Source of the DNA: Ilyonectria destructans
Lineage: Eukaryota > Ascomycota > Sordariomycetes > Hypocreales > Nectriaceae
Direction of reading: 5' to 3'
DNA length: 64,000 bases
Assembly: GCA_020740775.1 (NCBI GenBank)
Contig: JAHEWK010000010.1
Span: forward strand, 2,480,001 to 2,544,000
Of the stretch, positions 44,610-55,752 are shown one piece after another. The stretch's first letter is position 1; the number at the start of each line of letters is the position of its first letter. The notes under the pieces are model-generated. The model was given only the letters and a program-made list of their open reading frames with translations. It searched no databases and was not told where the DNA came from. Both the position numbers and the translations under genes were made by a program.

Positions 44610-46470
44610 CTTGATTTAACTTAACTCCCGTTCGCTGGATGGAGGCCTGAGTTCTCCCTAAACGGTGAAGACCCTGGGACTCCAACTGAAATCAACAATC
44701 CCACACGCCGTTGACAAGCTTTAGGCCCTGGGAGGTATTCCGGGCAACAATAACTGGCATCCCGGGGATGTACATGAAGATGGCAGGTACATGGATTGTA
44801 CTGTCGTCGCCTAGACTCATTATCATCACGGCCTCTGCATTCGAGGGTTCTGCATCCTTCCACCTATCCTCAGACATAAAGACCCTCATTGGCACCTGTT
44901 ACTGTTGCTGGAAAGCGATAGCACCCTCTATATTGAGATTCCAGCGGTTCTGGTTCAGGGGCGTCACTACTGTGATGCCTGTACTCCAAGGGATCTGTCG
45001 CCCCGGCTGGAAGCAGCCACGATCGAGTAGCTGGACATCGGCTGCGTCTTGCGACCCGTCTCGGACCCGACCCAGCAGCCCTCACAGCTCGGGGTCACCG
45101 GCCGCCCGGACCTGCTCGTCAAGCATAACGACTGTCGTGAACCTGAGCCACAGGGCGTGAGCTACATCATGCTCGTGGCGCTGTTCGGGCTTGAATGGGG
45201 GGTCTGGTGCTGGCCGCTGCAGTATTGCAACGCTGAACTTACGGACAGAGTGGATAGTGATGCTACTGATGCGTGCTGTTGCCCTTCTAGATATTGCCGT
45301 TACTCACAGACGATATGAAATATCCCTTTTGGCAAATAGAGCGGCTATAACCTCGATTATATATGGCTTGTCTGTGCCGCCTTTGCCACTGAGGAACGGC
45401 AGGCTGTAAAGGCCTAGAGCTGCCGGTAGTGTAACCGTGGCCTTCTTTAGCATCGAGTTGACGACAGAACAACAGCAGGGCAATGGCCTGATACCTATTG
45501 AGTTTGAATTCTGCAGCTAGCTGCTTCCACATATGTAAAAACAAGGCCAGATAGCCTACTTCTACAGTCGCTGTGGGCGCTGCTAATAGAAACATTGCTG
45601 CTGCATTAAGTTCGGCGGCCGTTGTATCAACAGTCTGCTCGCCAAACCCTATAAGAGCATCTGCTACAGCTGCCGTACGGCCGACGTCGTTGACTACAGC
45701 CTCCGTTGCGCCTAGATGTTGTATCCCCTGGATCCTTTGCTCGATTTCACGTGAGGCGCTTGCCTGCTGGGACTTGATTGTTCGAACCTGCCTTTGGCCA
45801 GGGGCCAGGCCTTGCACTTGCTCAGCTGTGCACGGAGGCGTGGGCAAGACAACTGCTATTCCCTCAGGTGGTGCCTCGACTGACAGCTCGGGCGCCTCTT
45901 AGAACATCTGCAGTTGCTGTAATATCCCACTGAGCTCCATAGAGCTAGCAGTAACTTGATAATTGGCGCAAGCGACTTGGAGGACACTAATTAGCTGCTC
46001 AACCTGCATTAAGTGCCTGAAATCCTCCACTACTTGAAGCGTCAGGGATATTCTCGTCGGCGCCGTCGAATATAACCTTAGCTTCAACAAACGTAGCAGC
46101 CCGTTGCTCAGCATTCCTCTTCGCATCTTCAGCAAATTGCTGCAGCAGCTGGGTATTATCTGCCATAGATGCAATCCGCGGGGCTATTGTCTTGACATAT
46201 CCAGATATCGTTGATATCTCCTGTATCTCTCTCTAGAAATAGCTCACACGATAGAAAGTGGCCGAGATCCTGTACAGCTGCTCTACGAAATTGCAGCCCT
46301 TCTTCCTCCGTGGCAGTAAAGTTTGTGTTGAGATAGTAGTCGAGGCTGACAGCAACGTGCTCGCTCGTCTTCTTCTGTCGAATCTGCACCCATTGGCGGC
46401 AGGGGGGCCAGTCTGCGTCGAGGAAATTGCAAGAACTGATCGCCGGGATTGTATGGCCTTCATCTAGACT
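44610..46470 (-). pseudogene. Decayed Helitron/PIF1-like helicase
   Basis: Minus-strand blocks read in order, in shifting frames. ISSCNFLDADWPPCRQWVQIRQKK and FRRAAVQDLGHFLS lie at about 46460-46160. LNRYQAIALLLFCRQLDAKEGHGY with a frameshifted FLSGKGGTDKPYI Walker A follows at about 45540-45330. IPWSTGITVVTPLNQNRWNLN and MRVFMSEDRWKDAEP lie at about 45000-44860, and AIFMYIPGMPVIVARNTSQGLKLVNGVW at about 44800-44690. These are the helicase motifs of fungal Helitron-type RepHel/PIF1 proteins. Multiple stops and frame changes show that it is dead. No Rep domain or Helitron ends were located. Confidence 0.75.
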
Positions 46471-46705
46471 CGGATAAAGCTCATGTAGTCATTGAGGCAA
46501 AGACGCCGGAGGAGGGGTCCGCGATGTGGATATATATCGCTTAGTATAATACGACTTCCGCCTTCTTCTACCATCACTGCCTCCCCAGCATTATTGTTAA
46601 TACCTCTAATACCGCTGACACCCTGAAGGTATAGCTACTGCTTTAATATATACCAGTAGAGCTGGTTTGTATTCAAGTATATCTATCGGATAGTATTCAG
46701 TTTTT
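46471..46705. other. AT-rich flank of helicase relic
   Basis: No gene; transition to a dispersed repeat. Confidence 0.35.
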
Positions 46706-46857
46706 TCTTTTCCTTTTAGCGTTATTTAATATTATCAGATAGATTAAAGCTATATAGTATTTTCAAACAGAAGAGATAAATAGTAAGTACTACACTAGCA
46801 TCAGGAGAGATAGTAGCTGAACAATAAGGTTGTTACACGCTGGTCTTTGCCTTAAGC
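46706..46857 (+). repeat. Dispersed repeat, second copy of 17508-17661
   Basis: About 150 nt align with the 17.5-kb copy in the same orientation, with transition-type differences (described at that copy). Confidence 0.6.
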
Positions 46858-47340
46858 TTCAATTCAACCCTTCTGACTTCAATCCTGCTGTCTGCAGTCA
46901 ACAACCTTACTGTCTCTATGTAACAAGCTTAAGACGGGAATCTTATTTCGAGCAATAAGATAAAAGAGAGACTGATATCTCCCGTCGTCGAGAGGCCAAC
47001 TCCCTTCCAACAATCATCTAATTTAGGTCCGTCTATTATTCTTTATTCTTTTTAGCCGTCAATGCCGTAGTTCGATCTGATACAAAGATTTCCGTATTTT
47101 GGAAGGAGTGGACGTACTGTGCTAATCCTTCTATCTAATGGGCCAGTAGCATTCTTGCACACACCTGGAACAACGAACGGACCGGTGTGTTGCGATTCGC
47201 GAGAGACGGCGAAGTTCCACGCTCTACCAAACCAGTTAAGAATCAGGGTCTTAACAAAGAAACTTGAGACTTAAATTCAAAGATAATTAACTATATATTA
47301 GCTCTCTACTTAAACTCCTTGGTCTGACACATAATAGCTC
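46858..47340. other. Intergenic, no gene recognised
   Basis: Flank between the repeat and the SDR gene. It has an inverted word pair AGGTTGTTACAC...CAACAACCT near 46827-46912 that may be part of an old element. Confidence 0.35.
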
Positions 47341-48258
47341 CTAAACATGTGCATCAAGTTCCTTCTCAGTCCACTCCCATAACTGGCTACAAACCTTCTC
47401 ATCCTTGCTCAAGTTTGAGCCCTTCCCAGTAACACCAACGGGATGATAGAAAACCCCGGATTTTGCACTCTTACTCGTTGCAGCCCAGAGCGAGTTTAAA
47501 GCGCCCTCTTCCACGCTTACCGACATAAACTTAAGAACAACCTTAACAATACCTGCAATTAAGAAGTTATTGCTACCAAAGAACGAGTTGCCGAGGTTTG
47601 TAGCAACAACTCCAGGGTGAATTGAGATGCTCTTGATATCCAGGTTCTGCTTTGCAAGTGCCTCGCTATAATGTACAGTAGCGAGCTTAGACATGCCGTA
47701 TCGAGCCCAGGTCGAGAGCTGCGGCATTGTTGTTTTGGCCTTATTGAGATGGTAGGAATCCTTAGGCGCGGCGCTTTCCAGCTTGGAAGAGAGAAAGATA
47801 ACTCTCACGTCTGATGGCTTGTTGGCTGCCGTTGCCTTGAGAGTCGGCAGGAGTAGTTTTGTGAGGAGCGCCGGCCCCAAGTGGTTGGTTCCAAGTTGGA
47901 TTTCGTATCCATCCTCAGTAAGACCTTCTGGTGTAGCCATAATCCCGGCGTTGTTGATCAAGATGTCCAAACGATCAGAGGAAGCAGTGAATGACGCGGC
48001 GGCTGCTTTGATGCTCGCGAATGACGACAGATCGAGTTGAATGAAGGAAATTGGCGGGGCGTTTGGAACCTTGCTTTGAACCTCTTGGATTGCGTTCTTC
48101 GCCTTGTCTTCCGATCTGGCTGCGAGATAGATGTGTGCAGGATGGTGTTTGGAGAGCTGCAGAATGGTCTCGAGGCCTAAACCGGTGTTTCCTCCCGTAA
48201 TGAAGATCACCTTTCCAGAAAGGTCAGGTATATCTTTGTTCGGGTTAAACGATGCCAT
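47341..48258 (-). CDS. Short-chain dehydrogenase/reductase (classical SDR)
   Basis: An intronless frame. The start is placed at 48258 (MASFNPNKDIPDLSGK), since an in-frame Met at 48339 would add 27 atypical residues. It gives 305 residues. Rossmann motif ITGGNTGLGLE, NAG motif LDILINNAGIMATP, catalytic Tyr/Lys YGMSK, and IHPGVVATNLG after the active site. It resembles the retinol-dehydrogenase/WW-oxidoreductase-like branch common in fungal secondary metabolism. Cofactor preference cannot be decided (the second strand ends AARSEDKA, permissive for NADP). It stands alone, flanked by repeat-rich DNA. Confidence 0.9.
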   Translation of the reverse strand: MASFNPNKDIPDLSGKVIFITGGNTGLGLETILQLSKHHPAHIYLAARSEDKAKNAIQEVQSKVPNAPPISFIQLDLSSFASIKAAAASFTASSDRLDILINNAGIMATPEGLTEDGYEIQLGTNHLGPALLTKLLLPTLKATAANKPSDVRVIFLSSKLESAAPKDSYHLNKAKTTMPQLSTWARYGMSKLATVHYSEALAKQNLDIKSISIHPGVVATNLGNSFFGSNNFLIAGIVKVVLKFMSVSVEEGALNSLWAATSKSAKSGVFYHPVGVTGKGSNLSKDEKVCSQLWEWTEKELDAHV

Positions 48259-50446
48259 GGTGAGATATTGACTGATGAAAGTATGTAGACACAGAGATGG
48301 ATTGGGTAGCTGGAATGAAGCAAGTTTAATACGAGGCACTTATAAGCAGCTGAGAGGAACAAGCCCCTTTTATGATAGAGAAAAAAACTTGTCGGGCTCT
48401 AGACTATTCCAGAATTGCTCAACTCTGTCCGTAGGTAAATGATGTTTTTGCGTCTTCGAGTAATAATTCCGTTTGCATTACTCATCAGCCACGCATCTTC
48501 GGCGCACGCAGCCTAACACCGAATCGCGAAATTACAGACAGCTAAGGAAACCCAAGTCTAGCGTCAAAACGGGATTCGGCGGATATGAACAAGTCGCCAT
48601 TCAACAGTGGCGCTATCTCCAGCGTTGGTACGGAGTAGGGATGCGACTGACAAGAGGGTTTCAATTAGCGCGCAGATAAGCTTTTCTTAGCTATCGGCCT
48701 CGGATACAGGTGGCTGAAAGTGGAAAAACTCACCGAATAGGGGTTTCTTCTCCGGTCACTTACAAATCACTTGCTCCACATGAAGTCCAGTCCCTCCGCT
48801 TTAGATTTGCGAAGTACTGCGTTCCCCCCACGCCTTTTTCACCCAGGTCCCCGAGCCTCGTCTTCTACACGCTACAAAATTCACTAGGTCCCTCCCTCTA
48901 AACGTTAACAGCACCTATACGGAGCCTCCAATTGCTTCGCCTTGCATATTCTAGAACAGCTGAGAGTCCGGCTTTTGGGTCCAAGATACAGACCCTCGTA
49001 TAGATATGGTGTAATGGCTGTGCAGATCGTCTTGAAAGTAATCCCCACCTCTACGCTGTCTCCGATGTAACTTTAACTTTAGCGAGAAGCTTAAAGCGAC
49101 TCCATTTTTTCTTACTCTCTGGGTGGTAATCTTCCTCTGTCGTGAGCGTTATCGCTCGGAGCATGATATCTCCTTTGGCTTCTTCCTTGGCCCTACGGGC
49201 TCTAACACTAGTGAGATGGCACCCAATAGCAATCTGTTCCACTGCCCGTAATGCTACTCAAGAGCTTGGGTTTATTTCCCAGATCCCATACAGTATAACT
49301 CAATAATTAACGTCTCTGTATAACTATTGCATTTTTCTTTGCTAGGTCATTATTGGTTTCGCCTTGCACTTGTTGTTTGGTCTTGGTAGTTTGTTATCTA
49401 GACGTTAGTGTAGGGTAGCCGGAATATCACGACCCAGGTTACGACCATGCAGTCTAGCCCGGCAGAATGCCACAGGCCAGGTTATATAGATACAGATATC
49501 TGTTTAAAAATTAAGCCACTTAAGTATAAGATTTTCGAATATTAAATTATTGTACAGTAAGGACAAGAGCTGATAATCTGTAAATAAGTTATGGAAAGTA
49601 TTATTATTGTTATTATTACAGTTGTCTATACGGCTAAGGCTACGGGTCCTTGACTTAGTTAGGCTACTCAAGGCAACTGCAGTCAGGGTGGCCTGGTCAG
49701 CGAAATTAGAAAAGACGAGATGGGTGGGAAAGGAAGCTCGACACTGAAGGTGGGCACTCGGGACTTCTTAGCAAATTATTAACCCTAACCCATCTTTTTT
49801 ATGGGTCCGTGACAAGGCCCAACCGCCACTAAGGAGCATCAGTAGGTTTGCTTATTTATCAGGGTCACGGACATACGCGCCCATGTCTCCGTTAACTCCG
49901 CGAGTGGCCGCTGTTGCTGCGCTGGTCTCCTTAACTACCATAAGGCTACGAAGTATACTGAGACGGGGCTTGGCTGAAGCTTGGGCGTAATGCCATAGGC
50001 GGGTGATGGGACAGGGGGGTGTTTATTTGATAGGGAGTGCATGTTACGGCCCTGGAGACAGTGAGTGAGCCCGCCACTCGCGACGCTATTCATGCGCCAT
50101 AGATAACCCCAGAGAGAAAAGCGTCAGCGGAGTTCAGATAGAACGCTAAGTTATGAAATGAAAGGCTTGATCTTGATGTCCGCAGATTTGTAATTGTCGC
50201 ATTGAATATACACTAGTATGCCCTTGTAATAGCGGAGTGATCATTCCCTTTTGACGTAGTGACAAAAGTGTGACAGTAATCAGGATCAATGTTGGTTGCA
50301 ATATCACGTTTGCGAATATAAATGGTTGCATCCCATGAGCGAGCTGTTCCGCCATCTTCAATCCCTTTTCTTATTTCAAATCTGCAATCACGGCTGATCA
50401 GTGCCCCTTTGTCACGGCCGCACCTACAATTCTGACTCGCCTCAAC
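48259..50446. other. Long intergenic stretch, no gene recognised
   Basis: About 2.2 kb with only short frames and no known motif. Some stretches (49420-49620) are AT-rich with TATTATTATTGTT-type runs and resemble decayed repeats. Confidence 0.4.
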
Positions 50447-52181
50447 ATGAGCAGCAAGACGACTATTGCATTTCTACTCGTCCATGGGGCTTGGCATGAC
50501 TCGACCACCTGGTCAAAAGTCGTACCGCTGCTAGAAGCTCGACTGCCGGGCGCCATTTCTGTCGTCGTTGATTTGCCGTCATCCGGAGCAGTGCCTGGCA
50601 TTGATAGCTGTGAACCAGACTACGCCGTCGTCCACGATGCAGCGACAAAACTGGTCGAAGAGGGCAAAAACGTTGTTATCGTCATGCACTCCTATGGCGG
50701 CTTAGTTGGGACGAATGGTTCTCAGGGGCTTAGCAGGCAAGAGCTGAGCAGGGAAAGGAAGACTGTCGAGGGTGCCGTCGTAGGTATGGTCTATTGTTGT
50801 TGTTGTTGTTGTATTATTACCGTCATGAAGATATCTACAAGAGATGTCTACAGAATCCCCTAGGGGCAAGATGACGTGCTAGGCTGGTGTCAACAGCAGA
50901 AGAGACCTAAGTACAATAACCCGGGGCCGGAGCTGTAGACACCACTGGCCTATAGCTCGGGCCTACAGTCCTAGACTGCAACCCTTCTTCCTCTTCCATC
51001 TAGCAATTAGGCGGCCCTATTTGACCTATGATTTCGAGCCCGATATCCGTCAGCGGATTTTCAGGGCGGGTGTCGGCATACCCATGTTTATTAACCAGCT
51101 TGGAATTCTCCAGTATTCCTATTCCTGCCTGCCGGCATTCAAAACCTCCAGAAATCGAGATCCGTATGATAGGAATAACTGCAGATGGGAAAACCTCGCG
51201 GGAACTCAGAGGGAAAAACCACTGCAGCTAGCATCCATTGATCAGGGCCATCAAGCCAGAACCCTGATGCCTACAAGTAGCCCGATTCTGTGACCTCTTG
51301 TAGACCTGGATTCACAGCCAAGATCCGTAGATCGAGGCATCTAAGACCCAGAGGTCATAGTAGCCTAGGCCCGGAGGCCAAGGCAGGTGCTAAGACGCGG
51401 TGGCCTTATGCACCTACGTGCCGAGACACAGAGGTCAGGGCAGCTTAGGCCCGGAGGTCTAAGCGGTGCTAAGACGCAGTAGCCTTTTGCACCTAGGTGC
51501 CTAGGCCTGGAGGCCAAGGCAGCTCAGGCCCGGAGGCCCAAGCAGGTACTAAGACTAAGATATAGCCTTATATACCTAAGTGCCGAGTCGTAAAGATCAG
51601 GGCAGAGGTCGACGCCCACCTAGGTTGAAGCTGGTGTAGGTATGGTCTACATTTCGGCTTATGTCAGGTCTCTTGGACAGGGCCTCATCGAAGAAGGAAT
51701 GGCCTTCAGACAAATCGGTGTCGTGGATGTAAGTTTGACCCTCTGGACGAGTTACCAGCGCCTCCCTCTGGAACAAAGAGAAGGAACCCGTGTTTTCTCC
51801 CAAACAGATCTACGCCTATGCTGACAAATTGATGCACAGAGTGAATTAAAGACTATCTCCATGCCCGCCGACGACGCTCGGGAAGCCTTTTACCACGACC
51901 TCTCCGAGGAAGAAATAGCCCACCATATCAGTAAATTGAAGCCACAGTCCTTGGCCACGAGCTTTGGAGAAGGTCGCTATGAGCCGTGGAACCACGGCGT
52001 CCCATGTCTGTTCGTCCTCACTGCAAATGATGGCTCCATTCCCCCGCTATATCAGGAGAAGATGGCGGCGAGGGGTAAGATGGATGTTGTCCGCGTGGAG
52101 GCAGCTCACACAGTGATGCTGAGTCAGCCGGAAACAACCGCAGATGCTATCATTGATTTCGCTAGAAAGATTCAGATTTAG
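50447..52181 (+). CDS. Alpha/beta hydrolase gene split by an 842-bp insertion
   Basis: The N-part (from 50447) has FLLVHGAWHDSTTWSKVVPLL (oxyanion HG) and VIVMHSYGGLVG (nucleophile elbow, Ser). The second part (51636-51728) continues the same protein with VYISAYVRSLGQG. After a 111-nt intron (51729-51839, GTAAGT...CACAG) exon 3 (51840-52181) gives FYHDLSEEEIAHHISKLKPQSLA, CLFVLTANDGSIPP (acid) and EAAHTVMLSQPE (catalytic His). The catalytic triad is complete, as in methyl-esterase-like hydrolases. Between 50793 and 51636 an element interrupts the frame and is flanked by a 14-bp target duplication. Read straight through, the product stops after 138 residues. Removing element plus one duplication (856 nt), by splicing or excision, restores the frame exactly. 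Confidence 0.8.
50780..51649 (-). mobile_element. 842-bp SINE/LINE-like insertion with CAA-repeat tail and 14-bp TSD
   Basis: Direct repeats GTAGGTATGGTCTA lie at 50780-50793 and 51636-51649. The inserted body 50794-51635, read on the minus strand, ends in about six CAA triplets (TTG run at 50794-50812 on plus) just before the duplication, as expected for a target-primed non-LTR retroelement with a simple-repeat tail. Its 5' part on that strand contains a 79-bp tandem repeat. No coding frame. The duplication contains AGGT, so the hydrolase frame reads ...GTAG|GTATGG at one edge and ...GTGTAG|GTATGG at the other: a potential splice donor and acceptor. Confidence 0.8.
51365..51601. repeat. 79-bp tandem repeat, three units
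   Basis: Units start at 51365, 51444 and 51523, each opening with C(T/C)(T)AGGCCCGGAGG and including GCTAAGACG and GCACCTA(C/G)GTGCC(G)AG words; a partial fourth unit precedes 51365. It lies within the insertion in the hydrolase gene. Confidence 0.8.
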
Positions 52182-52970
52182 TAGAACTGCACTCAGTTTC
52201 TGTTTATAGAAGTAGAATATAAAATTCAGATCCTATATATTATAGTACTTAACTTATAAGAGAAATAACCTTCTTGAATCTCTTCAGACTATTGTTATAG
52301 CTTTCAGTAGTAAAGGTGAATTACATAGTAACATTGTCCCCAAATGACGCTTATTGGTATCGTTGAGAGGAGGAATTAATGAGTCGGGGGAATCGCAATT
52401 AACGAATGAGATAGCAATTTGCCGCTACTTCGTAAAACGCGAAATAGTCCATGCGTCGAGGTCAAATGACCCTCCACTTTGGTCTACCGCCTCCTTCTAA
52501 GGGAACTTATCGTTTAGGATCGGAGGGTAGTTGCCCGAATCAGGCTCAAGCCTTGCACTTGGACAGAGTTTGTAACAGCAAATGACGTAGCAGCAACCCA
52601 TGATAAGTTAGCAAATGAGTCGACCAACGCTAGGCTGACTGACGCCTGTCGCTTGTCAGGGGCTGAAAATTTTAAGTCTCCAGCGCATTGGAGAGCAACA
52701 AATAAACAAGCATTTTGTAACTGAGCTAATGCAGAGAGGGGTATTGGAAAGGAACCGAAGCTACTGATTGGTAATCTGCATATTACTACTTGGGAATGGG
52801 CATGGCGTGTCTTATCACCGGGTCAAATATATAGTCCATCAATAAGCGGTTGAGCTTCCGGGGCTCGAGGGAGACCATAAACTGCTCTGTACCTCTCTCT
52901 TTTGGGACTTGTTCTTGGAGTGCAGCTTCATCTTGGCCAGATCCGAAACAATCGATGACCGTGCCCAACA
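52182..52970. other. Intergenic, no gene recognised
   Basis: 3' flank of the hydrolase and promoter region of the GST gene. No motif. Confidence 0.4.
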
Positions 52971-53736
52971 ATGGCTCCTTTCGCAACCCTCCATACTCTT
53001 GTCGGAGAGCAGCACCTGCACGTGCTGAAGGTAATTGAATACTCCGTCGCGACCTGAATCCCTTTGTATTAAAATGCACTCCGCGCAGATCCAAGCCGCC
53101 GCCAATATTAACAGCCTCTTGATCGAAACCCCGTCTCATTTCGTCATGCATGAGTCGAACAAAACTGCAGAGTTCCTCGCCAAGTTTCCCCTCGGGAAGA
53201 TTCCTGCCCTTGAGACAGCCTCTGGATTCTGTCTTACCGAATCCTCGGCCATCGCATACTTCATCTCCGACAGCGGCCCTAGGCGGGAGCAGCTCTTAGG
53301 CTCGGATGTAGAAGAGCGCGCCCTTGTGCAGCAGTGGATTTTCTTCGCTGATGAAATGCTGCAGCCTTCGCTGTTGCCACTCCTTCTTCCACACCTGGGG
53401 CGTGCGAACTACGACGAGAACATCGAGATGGTAAAGGTGAAAGAGCTTCACAGGTGGCTCAAGTATCTGGAGGAGCATTTGGAGGGACGCGAGTGGTTGG
53501 TGAGCAATACGACTGGACCGAGCTTGGCGGATTTGAGCGTGGGCAGTTCGATGGCATTTGGGTTCAGGCATTATATTGACATGGATATGAGGAATGACTA
53601 TCCGAGGTTGGAAGCGTGGTACAAAAGGCTAGTAAGGATCCCGGAGGTGAAAGACGGATTTGTAGATGTGACCCTCGTGGAGAAGAGGCCTATACCAATG
53701 GGCTTGCACGACGTTTCGAGAGTTCCTCGTCATTGA
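52971..53736 (+). CDS. Glutathione S-transferase, eEF1B-gamma-like
   Basis: Exon 1 (52971-53030, MAPFATLHTLVGEQHLHVLK) joins exon 2 (53089-53736, IQAAANINSLLI...) across a 58-nt intron in phase 0, giving 235 residues. The joined N-terminus matches the thioredoxin-fold domain of fungal theta/eEF1Bgamma-like GSTs (xxRxxKIxAAANxNGL). It then has NKTAEFLAKFPLGKIPALE (cis-Pro region) and FCLTESSAIAYFIS (Glu-Ser glutathione contact). The C-terminal helical domain holds EREWLVSN..GPSLADLSVGSSM, including the N-capping Asp. It is a probable cytosolic glutathione-conjugating enzyme. No partner gene is obvious, though an NmrA-like gene follows. Confidence 0.88.
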
Positions 53737-54725
53737 TAGTATCAGGATAGATCGTCACGCAGGTAGAGTGAAGGGTATTTGGAGCTCTCTAGTAATCTAG
53801 CTAGCGGTGCCTACAGGTTGTGTAAGACTACAAAATAGCTTAACTGTAGTAGTATTGTGATGCACTCCTCATATTACAGACGTAGTTATAGCACCTTTTC
53901 CCCGGCGGGAACAGGTCGATGGTTGGATTACAAAATATGTCGAGGCAGCAAGTCATGGAACGGTGGTGTCAGATTTTAGACGGGCTGCCTTGGCTCAGCT
54001 ACATATACTCTGAGTGTTGCCCCTGATGTAAAGCCCGACGGGTGTTGCTTTGGTGAGTAGCCGAGGAGCGGAGAGGGACGGAATTCTTTTTGGTTTGGTG
54101 GGCATTTGCCAGTACTTAGCAAATGCCAAGGGAAGGGCGGGGCGGCCTCTGAAAAATATAGGCCCAATCGGAGACGTTTGTTACTAGGAATTAGTGCGTG
54201 GCTTGCAAGATGAGGTAATCCACTGAGATTGCGGACATCAACCCGGGATTCGGGATTGGAAGTACATGTCCTTTGGTCCAGTCGTTGCCCGCCCCTCATA
54301 GTTTACCGTTTCAATTTCAATGGATTTTCGTATCAGAGGCTCAAGTTTAGAATGTGATTTGTCACGGCGGTGTATCTTTCCTCCTGCCAGTGTGATATCT
54401 TTGTAAGCTTGTAGTGTTTTGTCCGCATCCTCAGTTGATGATGTATTGATGAGATCATACGATATGGCCGACCATGTGTTTCCACGCGTAGCCGGTTGTT
54501 TTCTGGCGAAAACTAGCATGTTCAAGCTAGGCAAGCCATGAGAACCTGCAGCCTTGTTATTTTCCCAATTTTCATAACCGATTTCCTATAAGTAATTCCT
54601 CGTCACGGCAGATCCAGTTTTAGTGTACCCAGCTCAGAGTCTCACTTCTCGCTCCGAACTCTCAAGGCTTATATCAAGTACCGGTAGTCACGTCGCCGGG
54701 AGCCCAGCTTGGTCCTGCCGCCGCC
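53737..54725. other. Intergenic, one unassigned minus-strand frame
   Basis: About 1 kb. A minus-strand frame at 54238-54534 (about 90 residues from MLVFARKQPATRG) stays open but starts without a good ATG context and matches nothing I know. A promoter for the next gene lies before 54726. Confidence 0.35.
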
Positions 54726-55752
54726 ATGCGATTGAAATATCTGATTTCGGGCGCCACTGGCAACATGGGCGGTGGGGTTCTCTCATATTTCCTTAGGAGC
54801 AATGTTCCCTCAGAGCTCTACGCTGTGACGTCTTCGTCCCAACACAATCGCCAAGCATTCGAATCTCTGGGTGTCCAATTCAGACACCTTGACTACAATT
54901 CTCAACAGACTATAGAAAGCGCATTGGATGGGGTGGAGAACTTTTTCTTCGTTGCTAGTAACCTGATGAACCATGAGCAGAAATGCGCCCAGCATCGACA
55001 GGTCGTTGACGCCGCGGTGAAGATGCATGTAGGACATGTATGATCACCTTGGAAACTGCAAGCAAAGTGATTCAACTGACCCAAGCCTAGATATGGTACA
55101 CGTCGCTGGCATTCGGAGGATACGGATCTGATTCCAAAGTCACAATATATCAAGCACATCTTGAGACAGAACGGATGCTCCAAGAGTAAGTCAGCGGAAA
55201 CGAGAGCTCCCACAGGGCATGACTGATATTAGTAGGTCTGGACTTAACTATACTGTCATCAAGGAAGCAATCTATGCAGAGACCTGGCCGATGCTTATCG
55301 GGTACGATCGGAATTCCAAAACCATTCTTATTCCTGCAAAGGATGGCCAGGTGACGATGACGCCTCGAGACGAACTCGTCGAGGCCAACGCTCAGCTACT
55401 TCTCAGATGCGATGAGTTCAAAGACAAAAGAGTAATCGTCCCTACGGGGCCAAAGGCATACACCTGGACTGAGATGGTAGAAGCGATTAACGAGGTCACG
55501 GGAAAAGGGGTCCAAATCATAAGAGTGACGGCCGACGAATATATAAGGGGCCGTGGAGGTCTTTTCGGCCGACTGAACCCGCACCTTAGAGCCCAGTTAA
55601 GTTGGTTTATCGGAATTGCAAATGGCGATTTGGCGACTGTTGAGCCGATAATGGAGAGCATCTTGGGTCGGAAGCCAACGGATTTTCTGGCATATATTAA
55701 AGCCTCACTGCGGGAAGGACAGGGAAAAAAAGCTGTCAGGGACGAACTGTGA
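54726..55752 (+). CDS. NmrA-like NAD(P)-binding family protein
   Basis: Exons 54726-55037, 55091-55185 and 55236-55752 give 307 residues; introns are 53 and 50 nt with GTATGA and GTAAGT donors. The dinucleotide motif is YLISGATGNMGGGVLSYFL, followed by ELYAVTSSSQHNRQAFESLGVQFRHLDY and DGVENFFFVAS. The later IWYTSLAFGG and LNYTVIKEAIYAETWP fit the NmrA/HSCARG-like atypical SDRs, which bind NAD(P) and may lack catalysis. It is not obviously paired with a regulator, unlike the NmrA-like gene at the left edge. Confidence 0.88.

Noticed and set aside
44711..45160. 149-residue plus-strand frame
   Set aside because: Antisense to the helicase relic; the helicase motifs on the minus strand explain the region.
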